From contig CAITPF010000094.1 of NCBI GenBank assembly GCA_903894155.1, positions 1-64,000 of the forward strand: a stretch of DNA of 64,000 bases, in the 5' to 3' direction. A program made the position numbers and the translations under genes. The notes beneath the pieces are model-generated. The model saw only the letters and a program-made list of their open reading frames with translations, was not told where the DNA came from and searched no databases. This document shows, piece by piece, positions 51,948-59,670 of this stretch (positions within the stretch are counted from its first letter, which is position 1; each line of letters starts with the position of its first letter). This DNA comes from an uncultured beta proteobacterium (lineage in GTDB: Bacteria > Pseudomonadota > Gammaproteobacteria > Burkholderiales > Burkholderiaceae_B).

Positions 51948-53390
51948 TCATGTTGCACTGCGCTGGGGTGCCAGGTCGATCGCCGCCCCGGGCGCCGGCC
52001 ACTCGCCGGGCGGGCGCCGAAGCATCTCCGTGTGATCGGCGATCTGCGCCAGCACGCCAAGCGCCTGCGTCTCGTTGGCAAAGGTCGCCACGCCCCGCGC
52101 CCGAAACGCCGCTGCGACGGGCTCCTGCCACGCCGCGACCGCGACGGGCTTGCCCGTCAGCGCCTCGAACGCCGCCGCGTCGCGTGCGAACCGGTCGATG
52201 TCATAACCGGCGCCGGCAACGGGGATGTTGATGAAGAACATATCGGCCGCGGGATCGCCCGCCACGGCCGGCAGCACTTCACCGAACAGCCCGCTGTTGG
52301 TCAGCAGGGCGGCAGTAATGTCGATCGGGTTGCTCGTGGTGGCAAAGCCTGGCAGCGACTTGCGGATCGTCGCCTCGGTGGCGGGCGCGAGGCGCGCGAG
52401 TTGCAGGCCCAGCCTGTCGGCCGCATCGGCGGCCATCACGCAGCTTGCGCCCGAATTGCTGATCACCACGAGCCGACGGCCCGCCGGCTTCCATCCCTTG
52501 AGATAGCCCTCGGCCGCCAGCGCCAGCGCGTGCGGGTCATCCACACGGCAAATACCGTGCTGGCGAAAGAACGCTTCGACCTTCGCTTCGTCGTTGGGAA
52601 GCGATCCCGTATGCGAGGCCGCCGCCTTTTGCCCCACCGCCGTGCGGCCGGCCTTGACCGCGACGATCGGCAGCCCGCGCTCACGCGCGTAGGCCGCCGT
52701 GCGCGCGAGCACCTCGGGCTTGGCCACGCTCTCCATGTAGAGCAACATCAGCCTGATCTCGGGATCATGGGCAATGGCCCAGGCCATTTCCGACACGGTG
52801 ACGTCGGCCTCGTTGCCCGTTGCATGCACGTGTCGCACCCCGATCCCGCGCCCACGCAGCAACCCGTACGCCATCGCGCTCATCCCGCCGCTCTGGCTGA
52901 TGACCGCCACCGGGCCGTCCATGGGCGGGACTTCGATGAACATGGTGGAGAAACTCAGGATCGCGCCGCAACCGAAATTGGCCAGGCCCTGCGTGTTGGG
53001 CCCATAAACGCGCATGCCAGTGCGCGCGGCGATTTGCGCCCACTTGCGCTGCATCGCCTGGCCGGCCTCATCGACTTCGCCGAACCCCGAAGCCAGCACC
53101 ACCGCCGCCTTTACGCCGAGGGCTGCGCACTCGTCCACCGCCGCGACCGCCGCATCACCGGCCACCACGATCAGCGCAACCTCCGGGACTTCGGGCAGGT
53201 CGGCCAGCTTCGCGTAGCACTTGAGTCCCTGCACTTCGGTTCGGGTCGGATTGACCGGGTAGATCTTGCCCTTGTACCCCTGGCGCTGCATATAAAGGAT
53301 CGGCCGCCCGCCAATCTTGTTCGGGTTCTCGGACGCGCCGATCACCGCCACGGATCGGGGATTGAGTGCGGACTCTAAAAGCTCGGACAT
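51948..53390 (-). CDS. Acyl-CoA synthetase (ADP-forming) alpha-type protein
   Basis: This 480-aa protein matches the alpha part of NDP-forming acyl-CoA synthetases: CoA-binding domain (SVAVIGASENPNKIGG), succinyl-CoA ligase-like flavodoxin domains (AVISQSGGMSAM) and the phosphorylated histidine in AAASHTGSLPNDEA near residue 260. The ATP-grasp beta domain is missing, and no beta gene is adjacent. It may act with a partner elsewhere, or as a CoA transferase-like enzyme. It lies 72 bp downstream of the OB-fold gene, the largest gap in the operon, and overlaps the next Bug gene. Confidence 0.87.
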   Translation of the reverse strand: MSELLESALNPRSVAVIGASENPNKIGGRPILYMQRQGYKGKIYPVNPTRTEVQGLKCYAKLADLPEVPEVALIVVAGDAAVAAVDECAALGVKAAVVLASGFGEVDEAGQAMQRKWAQIAARTGMRVYGPNTQGLANFGCGAILSFSTMFIEVPPMDGPVAVISQSGGMSAMAYGLLRGRGIGVRHVHATGNEADVTVSEMAWAIAHDPEIRLMLLYMESVAKPEVLARTAAYARERGLPIVAVKAGRTAVGQKAAASHTGSLPNDEAKVEAFFRQHGICRVDDPHALALAAEGYLKGWKPAGRRLVVISNSGASCVMAADAADRLGLQLARLAPATEATIRKSLPGFATTSNPIDITAALLTNSGLFGEVLPAVAGDPAADMFFINIPVAGAGYDIDRFARDAAAFEALTGKPVAVAAWQEPVAAAFRARGVATFANETQALGVLAQIADHTEMLRRPPGEWPAPGAAIDLAPQRSAT

Positions 53391-53425
53391 GGATTGCGTT
53401 CGCCTGGTAAAGAAGTTTGCTGAGG

Positions 53426-53450
53426 TCCCCGCCCTGGAGGGCAGGGCTTG
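53426..53450. repeat. Imperfect palindrome, copy 2 (inverted)
   Basis: Read on the minus strand this is CAAGCCCTGCCCTCCAGGGC followed by GGGGA, matching copy 1 at 21 of 25 positions. It lies in the 72-bp gap between two operon genes, so it is less likely to be a full terminator; it could stabilise or partly terminate the message. Confidence 0.55.
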
Positions 53451-53462
53451 CCGCGCGCCTGG

Positions 53463-53837
53463 TCAGCCGGGGGTGAAACGGATGAGCTGGCGCCCGAGGT
53501 GTTCGAAAAATCCGGCGCGCACGCGCTGGCCGATCGCCACGCCGGGGGCTGCGTGGCCCATCAGGCGCGCGCCTTCGTCGAGCTCGACGATCACCAGCGT
53601 GTACGGTGCCAGCGGTCGGTACTCATCGGACGGTGCGCGCTTGACCTCGGTGACGGCATAGACCGTGCCAACGCCCCCGGCGGTGCGCCATGCCAGCGCA
53701 ACGCTGCCGCAGTGCTGGCAGGCATAGTGCGCGAGCGTCTGCGCCGCGCCGCAATCAGCGCATGACTGGTAACGCAGCTCACCCGCCGCGAGCCCTTGGA
53801 CAAACGGGCGCGCCACTTCGGAAATGGATGCGGACAT
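53463..53837 (-). CDS. Zn-ribbon/OB-fold protein (DUF35 family)
   Basis: This 124-aa protein has the DUF35 layout: a rubredoxin-like zinc ribbon with CADCGAAQTLAHYACQHCG near residues 27-45, then an OB fold (GTVYAVTEVKRAP to GHAAPGVAIGQRVRAGF). DUF35 proteins act as partners of thiolase-like acyl-CoA enzymes, often binding the acyl-CoA. Its gene follows a thiolase-like gene by two bases, the standard pairing. The track start at 54005 is extended; ATG 53837 has GGGAGG upstream. Confidence 0.9.
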   Translation of the reverse strand: MSASISEVARPFVQGLAAGELRYQSCADCGAAQTLAHYACQHCGSVALAWRTAGGVGTVYAVTEVKRAPSDEYRPLAPYTLVIVELDEGARLMGHAAPGVAIGQRVRAGFFEHLGRQLIRFTPG

Positions 53838-53839
53838 GA

Positions 53840-54991
53840 TCAGGCCTCCCGCGAAAGAATAAGACTGACGTGCGAAGACATCACGCCCCCGTCGCCATGG
53901 GCAAAGGCATGGCGCGGCGCGCGGGCGATCTGTCGCCCTTCGGCCTGCCCGGTCATCTGGCGGTACGCCTCGACCAGATGCGCCATGCCGCCCGCCACGC
54001 CGCAATGGCCGAACGACAGAAGTCCGCCATGCGTGTTCAGGGGCTGCGCGCCATCGGCATAAAAGTCGCCGCGACGCAGCCGGTCCGCGGCCCCGGCGCG
54101 GGGCGCAAAGCCGGTCTCCTCCAGCAGCATCGCGAGCGTGATCGTGAACGAGTCATAGACCGCCAGGTAATCGATATCGTCACGGACAAGGCCCGCCTCG
54201 TCGAACGCGCGTGCGGCGGCAGCGGCGGCCCCGGTGTTCATGACGTCGCGCATTGCGGTCACATGCTGGTGAAAGTGGGCCTGCCCCGCGCCAGCCATGC
54301 GCACGGGCCCCGCATCGCCGGGCTCGACTGACACGACGAGCGCCATGGCGCCGTCGGAAATCGGGCAGCAGTCCATCAGCTTGAGCGGCGTGGCGATCGG
54401 CTTGGAGGCCAGGACATCCTCACACGTGATTGGCGTCGTCAGGTGCGAATCGGGATGCCGGATCGCGTTGTCGCGCATGAGCACCGCGAACTCGGCCAGG
54501 TCCGCCTGTGTGACACCGGTCTGGTGCATGTATCGCGACGCCATCAGCGCGTAATACGCCGGGACAGACCCGCCGTTGCCCACCTCGAAATCGGCGTCGC
54601 CCACCTGCGCAAGCGTCTGGATCGAGCTGTCGCGCGTCTGCCCCGTCAGCCGGTTTTCGCCCGCGACGACGAGCACATTGCGGCACCTTCCCGAACGAAC
54701 CAGTTCGCGCGCCAGCATCAGCATCGCCGCACCCGTCGCGCCGCCCACCTGGAGACTGTGCGCATACGCTGGCCGCAGCGAGAAGCGCTCGCAAAACAGC
54801 TCGGACAGCATCAGGTGCGGCAGCGTGGTGGCATAGCCGCACAGCACCCCGTCGATGTCGCCGCGACGCTTTTGCGCGTTCGCCAGCGCCTTGCCTGCGG
54901 CCTCTGCCATCAGGTCGATAGCGCCGCGGCCTTCGTGTCGGCCAAACGCGGTGTTGCCCACACCGGCGATGTACGCGTTGTTCATCATCAT
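53840..54991 (-). CDS. Thiolase-like (SCP2/lipid-transfer type) protein lacking the usual nucleophile
   Basis: This 383-aa protein has the thiolase fold (YIAGVGNTAFGRHEG, VYDSFTITLAMLLEE, GHCGVAGGMAHLVEA), but where thiolases carry the nucleophilic cysteine it reads LQVGGATGAAML. Such SCP2-thiolase-like proteins, paired with a DUF35 partner, include aldolases that release acyl-CoA from steroid side chains and others of unknown activity. GTG 54994 and three tandem ATGs (54991, 54988, 54985) are possible starts, overlapping the Bug stop codon. It acts with the DUF35 gene just downstream. Confidence 0.87.
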   Translation of the reverse strand: MMMNNAYIAGVGNTAFGRHEGRGAIDLMAEAAGKALANAQKRRGDIDGVLCGYATTLPHLMLSELFCERFSLRPAYAHSLQVGGATGAAMLMLARELVRSGRCRNVLVVAGENRLTGQTRDSSIQTLAQVGDADFEVGNGGSVPAYYALMASRYMHQTGVTQADLAEFAVLMRDNAIRHPDSHLTTPITCEDVLASKPIATPLKLMDCCPISDGAMALVVSVEPGDAGPVRMAGAGQAHFHQHVTAMRDVMNTGAAAAAARAFDEAGLVRDDIDYLAVYDSFTITLAMLLEETGFAPRAGAADRLRRGDFYADGAQPLNTHGGLLSFGHCGVAGGMAHLVEAYRQMTGQAEGRQIARAPRHAFAHGDGGVMSSHVSLILSREA

Positions 54992-56013
54992 CACTTCAGC
55001 GTTATGTTGTTGGTCTTTGCGACCTTACTCCACTTGGCGAGCTCGGCGCGAATGAACGCGCCGAACTCTTCCGGCGTGTTGCCAACAGGCAGCGCGCCCT
55101 GCTCGAAGAATAGCTTCTCGACCTCTGGCGTCTTGAGCACGGCAATCACGTTGCGATTGAGCTCGTCGATCACCGCGCGCGGCGTGCCGGCAGGCGCCAG
55201 CAGGCCGAACCACGCATCGACCTCGTAACCCGGCACCCCGGCCTCGGCCATCGTGGGAATCTCGGGCGCGCCCGGCCAGCGCTTTGACGTGGTGACCGCA
55301 AGCGCGCGCACCTTGCCAGCCTTGATGTAGACCATCGACGACGGCAGGTTGTCGAATGCGATCGGGATCTGACCGCCCATCAGGTCGATCAGCATCGGCG
55401 CGCCGCCCTTGTACGGCACGTGCTGCATCTTGATGTCGGCCATCGACTCCAGCAATTCGCCGCTCATGTGCGGCGAGCCGCCGTGGCTGGTTGAGCCGAA
55501 GTTGATCTTGCCCGGCTCGGCACGCGCCATGGCGATGAGTTCGCGGACATCCCTGGTGGGCAGTTCGGCATTGGCCAGCAGCACGTTGGGCGTGCTCGCC
55601 ACGAGCGTGATCGGCGTGAAGTCGACCACCGGGTCGTAGGGCGGCGGATTTTGTAGCGCGGGGATGATGCCGTGCGACGCGATGCTCGCGAATACCAGCG
55701 TGCGACCATCCGGTGCCGCCTTGGCAACCTGCTGCGCACCGATCACGCCGCCGGCGCCCGCCTTGTTTTCGACCACGACCGCCTGGCCCAGACGCTCGCC
55801 AAGCCTTGGGGCGATCGCGCGCGCCAGCAGATCCGTGGTGCCGCCGGGCGGGTAGGGCACGACGATGCGGATGGTCTTGTCGCCGCCCTGCATGACGACC
55901 GGCGCCGGGACGAGCGCCTGCGCGATGCAGGCCATGGGTGCCAGCAAGGCGACGACCGCCGCCGCGGCCAGCCGACGCCGGGGAGCAGGGCGCTCAAGGA
56001 TAGTAGGTGTCAT
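54991..56013 (-). CDS. Bug/TctC-family receptor
   Basis: This is a Bug-family periplasmic receptor, 340 aa. It has a signal peptide (RRRLAAAAVVALLAPMACIAQA), IRIVVPYPPGGTTDLLAR and VENKAGAGGVIG. The track start at 56052 is extended; ATG 56013 has GGGAGAG upstream. Its stop overlaps the start of the thiolase-like gene. Two Bug receptors and one ABC importer in one operon suggest either redundancy or more than one related substrate. Confidence 0.92.
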   Translation of the reverse strand: MTPTILERPAPRRRLAAAAVVALLAPMACIAQALVPAPVVMQGGDKTIRIVVPYPPGGTTDLLARAIAPRLGERLGQAVVVENKAGAGGVIGAQQVAKAAPDGRTLVFASIASHGIIPALQNPPPYDPVVDFTPITLVASTPNVLLANAELPTRDVRELIAMARAEPGKINFGSTSHGGSPHMSGELLESMADIKMQHVPYKGGAPMLIDLMGGQIPIAFDNLPSSMVYIKAGKVRALAVTTSKRWPGAPEIPTMAEAGVPGYEVDAWFGLLAPAGTPRAVIDELNRNVIAVLKTPEVEKLFFEQGALPVGNTPEEFGAFIRAELAKWSKVAKTNNITLK

Positions 56014-56093
56014 GTTTGTGTCTCTCCCGTTACGCCCTGGCCGAAACCGCAATCGGCATCGCGTTGAAGTGCGCCGCGCGCACGATGCTGCGG

Positions 56094-56456
56094 CTATCGT
56101 GCCTCAAGCTGGTCGCGCCCGTGCAGCAATCCGGCCATCGTCTCGGGAACCTCGAGCTCGAAGCCCAGAATCGCGGCCGACAGCGCCTTGCCATAGTTGT
56201 CCAGGCACAGGCTGCGCGATACGCCGCCGCCCAAGGCCCCCTGGCAAACGAAGTTCATGGCGTGCAGGTTTTGAGCCTCGTAACGCGTGACGCAGCCCTT
56301 GATCGCGCCCGCGTAATAGGCTTTGAAGCGCTCCTCGGTGAGCTGCTCGCGCAACAATGGGTACAGTTCGGGCTCGTAGGCAAAGACTGCGATGTTCGAC
56401 GTATCGCCCTTGTCGCCCGAGCGGCAATGCGCGACGTGCTGGAGTTTGACTTTCAT
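56094..56456 (-). CDS. AtuA-associated small protein
   Basis: This 120-aa protein matches the small domain that accompanies, or is fused to the C-terminus of, AtuA-type proteins. It opens with VKLQHVAHCRSGDKGDTSNIAVFAY, the family signature. Its gene starts 3 bp after the AtuA gene. In acyclic terpene use the AtuA family has an undefined but needed role; in other clusters it goes with acyl-CoA metabolism. Confidence 0.88.
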   Translation of the reverse strand: MKVKLQHVAHCRSGDKGDTSNIAVFAYEPELYPLLREQLTEERFKAYYAGAIKGCVTRYEAQNLHAMNFVCQGALGGGVSRSLCLDNYGKALSAAILGFELEVPETMAGLLHGRDQLEAR

Positions 56457-56459
56457 GGT

Positions 56460-57815
56460 TCAGCTCTCGAAATAATTGACGGACGCGGGCACGCGTTCGC
56501 GTGGCACGAGCGCGGACCACACGCCGATCACCTCGCGCGTGCGATCCTGGTGCGGCACCCGCTTGCCGGTGTGCGCAATACCGGATACCGCCATCCCGTC
56601 AACCTCGCGCCCCACCTTGACGGCCTCCTCGCGCGTGCGCGTGCGGGCCGCGACGCGAACCGCGACCTCATAGGGCTCAGGTGCCCAGGCCGGCGTCGCG
56701 TCGCCATGAATTGCGTTCAGGCCGAGAAAATCGATCCGAACCTCTTCTGCCTTGAGGTTGACGATCTTGAAGCGCTCCTCGAGCACCTTCTTCGCAAGCT
56801 TTGCGCGCCGCAGCGCGCCAGGCCCGGCATAGAAGAACATGTCCTCGCCGATGAACCCTTCGGTGCAGCCAATCGATACCTTCAGCGTCGGCGTGCGGGG
56901 CTTGCCCCCGATGTGGGTCACGCGCACGCGAGCGGGTCCCACCTGCTCGAGCCTGGCCGTCGTGAAGTCGACAACCACGTCCGGCGTGATGTAGTTTGCC
57001 GGATCGTGCACCTCATACAGCATCTGTTCCTTGACGGTACGCAGGTTCACCGCGCCCCCGGTGCCGGCAACCTTGGTGATCACCGCGCTGCCGTCGGCGC
57101 TGACTTCGCAGATCGGGAAGCCGAAATTCCACGGCTCGGGTACATCCTTGAAACCCGGGTCTGAAAAATAGCCGCCGGTGACCTGCGCGCCGCATTCGAG
57201 CAAATGGCCCAGGCCCGTGCCCTGGCCAATCTTTTCATGGTCCAGCGGATCCCAGCCGAATTCGAACATCATGGGCGCAAGGAAGATCGACGGGTCGGCC
57301 ACGCGCCCGGTGACGACGATCTGAGCGCCCGCCCTGAGCGCCTCGACGATCGGCTCCGCGCCCAGGTAGGCCTCGGCCGAAATCAGCGTCTCCTTGAGCG
57401 TTGCGGTCGGCTGTCCGTTCTCAAGGATGCGGTCAGTCAGTTCGAGCACGTGCTCGGTAATCAGGCTGCCGTTGACCGACGCGACCTTGACGCCGGGATA
57501 GCCGAACTCGCGCAGCCAGTGGACAATCCGGCGTGCCGCAGCATCGGGATTGATCCAGCCCTGGTTGGTGACGATCTTCGTGCCGCGCTTCATGCAGGCA
57601 GGCAGCACGGCGCGCATGCGGTCGTCGAGGTAGGTGTCGTAGCCTTCGAAGGACGGGTCGCGCCGCGCGCGCACCTGCGCGGCCGAGACGGTCGCCTCGG
57701 CCATGGTCTCGAAACAAAGGTAATCGAGATCACCCTTTTCGGCGTTGAGCGCGGCGGGCTCGACCCGGTCGCCCCACCATGCCGCGCCGGATCCAATTCT
57801 TATCGTGTCTTTCAT
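56460..57815 (-). CDS. AtuA family protein (DUF1446)
   Basis: This 451-aa protein belongs to the acyclic terpene utilisation AtuA family (DUF1446). It opens with IRIGSGAAWWGDRVEPA and has DYLCFETMAEAT near residue 40 and VVTGRVADPSIFLAPM near 190. The biochemical role is not known. The track start at 57851 would overlap the upstream gene; ATG 57815 has GGGGG upstream and gives the usual N-terminus. The rest of an atu cluster (geranyl-CoA carboxylase and others) is not here, so the substrate need not be a terpene. Confidence 0.9.
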   Translation of the reverse strand: MKDTIRIGSGAAWWGDRVEPAALNAEKGDLDYLCFETMAEATVSAAQVRARRDPSFEGYDTYLDDRMRAVLPACMKRGTKIVTNQGWINPDAAARRIVHWLREFGYPGVKVASVNGSLITEHVLELTDRILENGQPTATLKETLISAEAYLGAEPIVEALRAGAQIVVTGRVADPSIFLAPMMFEFGWDPLDHEKIGQGTGLGHLLECGAQVTGGYFSDPGFKDVPEPWNFGFPICEVSADGSAVITKVAGTGGAVNLRTVKEQMLYEVHDPANYITPDVVVDFTTARLEQVGPARVRVTHIGGKPRTPTLKVSIGCTEGFIGEDMFFYAGPGALRRAKLAKKVLEERFKIVNLKAEEVRIDFLGLNAIHGDATPAWAPEPYEVAVRVAARTRTREEAVKVGREVDGMAVSGIAHTGKRVPHQDRTREVIGVWSALVPRERVPASVNYFES

Positions 57816-57847
57816 TTTTCCCCCAAATGACCTCGCGCCGCGACGCG

Positions 57848-58903
57848 TCAAACCGTTGCAACCGCAGTCGTTGGCGAACCGACCGCGCCAGGCAGACGCA
57901 GCGGCGGCGCGGTCAGCAGGAAGCGGCTCCTGCCATTGGCCCGCAACCAGTGCGCCAGCGGCGTCAGGTGGAACATTTCACCCAGGTGAATGCCCTGCTT
58001 GAAGAGACAGTGCTCGTGCAGCGGCAGCGTGGCGCAGCAGCCAATATGGCTGGTCGCCGGATGCGCCTCCACGGCGTAGTTGTCGGCGATCAGGACGGCC
58101 AGGCCGCTGTCGCTGATCCAGTTGAGCAATTTTGCGTCGCGCCCGTCGAGCGCCGCGCCGAACTTGTCCAGGACCCCCGCGTCCGGGTTGCGGTTCATCT
58201 CGAGCAGCTTCTGGGCAAACCCCGTGTGCAGGCAGACCATGTCGCCGGTCTCGACGACGACCTTGTCCGCCTCGAGCACGCGCATCATCTGGTCGTAGCC
58301 GACGGCAACGCGCGTATCCCCCACGTGCGCGTGCAAGTCGATCATGACGCCGCGCCCCTGCACGCACGACTCGGCCATGTTCTGGATGCCCAGTTTGATC
58401 GCGTTGGAGGTGGACTCATGCTTTCCCGGTCCGGGGTACCCCGCGTCGGCACCGTCGGACGGCCCCACAACATCCTCGCCAGCCCGGTAGCCGTTGTAGT
58501 AGACCGCCTCGGGGATGCCGTCGCCGTTGGCGTCGAACATCGAGCCCACGTGTGCGAGGCTGTCCCACTGTGTCGAATATTGCAGGTGCATGATCACGAG
58601 GTCATCGCTGATCACGTCGCTTTGTGTCTCGTCGTCGGCAAAGAGCCGGTAGTTCATGTTGGGCCGGCCGTTGCGCAGTGTCGGGCGGATCACCGGCGGA
58701 TGGCGGCGGGGGTTGAGCACATTGCCCCCGGGGAAATCGAGCGGCAGGCTCAGACAGAACGTGCGGCCCTCGCGAACCTCGGCAACGCCCTGGCGCACTT
58801 TTTCCGGCGTCAGCAGATTGATCTTGCCGCGCTGGTCGTCGGCGCCAAAATCGCCCCAGTTGGATCCTGGCGGGCGTTTTACCCACCGCTTGTTCGCACT
58901 CAT
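57848..58903 (-). CDS. Cyclase-family (kynurenine formamidase-like) metal hydrolase
   Basis: This 351-aa protein is of the cyclase family (Pfam Cyclase), which includes metal-dependent formamidases and lactonases. The metal-binding region is MHLQYSTQWDSLAHVG near residue 105, and a further conserved stretch is MIDLHAHVG near 190. The likely reaction is hydrolysis of an amide, imide or lactone ring in the imported substrate. The track start at 59098 lies inside livF; ATG 58903 has GGAGG seven bases upstream and overlaps the livF stop codon by one base. Confidence 0.87.
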   Translation of the reverse strand: MSANKRWVKRPPGSNWGDFGADDQRGKINLLTPEKVRQGVAEVREGRTFCLSLPLDFPGGNVLNPRRHPPVIRPTLRNGRPNMNYRLFADDETQSDVISDDLVIMHLQYSTQWDSLAHVGSMFDANGDGIPEAVYYNGYRAGEDVVGPSDGADAGYPGPGKHESTSNAIKLGIQNMAESCVQGRGVMIDLHAHVGDTRVAVGYDQMMRVLEADKVVVETGDMVCLHTGFAQKLLEMNRNPDAGVLDKFGAALDGRDAKLLNWISDSGLAVLIADNYAVEAHPATSHIGCCATLPLHEHCLFKQGIHLGEMFHLTPLAHWLRANGRSRFLLTAPPLRLPGAVGSPTTAVATV

Positions 58904-59667
58904 CAAAGAACCTCCACTTGATCGACGGGTTCGCCCCCGCCCAAAAACACACGGTGCAGCAGGTCGCCCTGCGCGATTTCCTTCGAGGACGCCGCAGCAA
59001 CCATGCGTCCCGTTTCCATCAGATACGCGTAATGCGCATGGTGCAAGGCCTTTTCGACCAACTGCTCCACCAGCAGGATCGCCAGGCCGCTCTTGCACAG
59101 ATCGGACGCCACCGACAGGATGCGATCCACCACGATAGGCGCCAGCCCGCCCGACGGCTCGTCAAGGATCAGCAGGCGCGGCTCGCCGATGATCCCCTGC
59201 GCAACGGCCAGGATTTGCTGCTGTCCGCCGGATAGCCGCGAGGCCATCTGGTGCCGCTTTTCCGCCATTTCGGGAAACAGTTCATAGATGGCATCGAGCT
59301 TGCTGCGGTCGCCGTGCGGCGTGCGGGCATAGGTGCCGATCAGCAGGTTGTCTTCAACGGTCAGCGTATGGAAAACGCGGTGACCCTCGAGCACCTGAAC
59401 GATGCCGGCCTGCACCGTCTGGCGCGGCGACGCATGGGTCAGGTCCGTGCCTTCGAACGTGATCTTGCCCGAGCGCTTGGGCACGAGCCCGGAGATCGCG
59501 TGCAGCAGCGTGCTCTTGCCGGCGCCATTGCGCCCGAGCACGACCACGAACTCCCCGGCGCGCACATCCAGGGAAACGCCGTGCACCACCTCCGCCTTGC
59601 CATAGGCCACATGCAGGTCTTCGACCGACAACAGAATCTTTTCCGGTCTGGCGTTATCGAGACTCAT
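58903..59667 (-). CDS. livF: Branched-chain-type ABC transporter ATP-binding protein LivF
   Basis: This 254-aa ATPase is the LivF-type subunit of a HAAT-family importer. It has Walker A GRNGAGKST near residue 47, the signature RLSGGQQQ near 142 and Walker B LLILDEPSGGL near 165. It lies three bases after the LivM-LivG fusion gene and overlaps the cyclase gene. The subunit would pair with the LivG domain of the fusion to power transport. Confidence 0.94.
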   Translation of the reverse strand: MSLDNARPEKILLSVEDLHVAYGKAEVVHGVSLDVRAGEFVVVLGRNGAGKSTLLHAISGLVPKRSGKITFEGTDLTHASPRQTVQAGIVQVLEGHRVFHTLTVEDNLLIGTYARTPHGDRSKLDAIYELFPEMAEKRHQMASRLSGGQQQILAVAQGIIGEPRLLILDEPSGGLAPIVVDRILSVASDLCKSGLAILLVEQLVEKALHHAHYAYLMETGRMVAAASSKEIAQGDLLHRVFLGGGEPVDQVEVL

Positions 59668-59670
59668 TCG

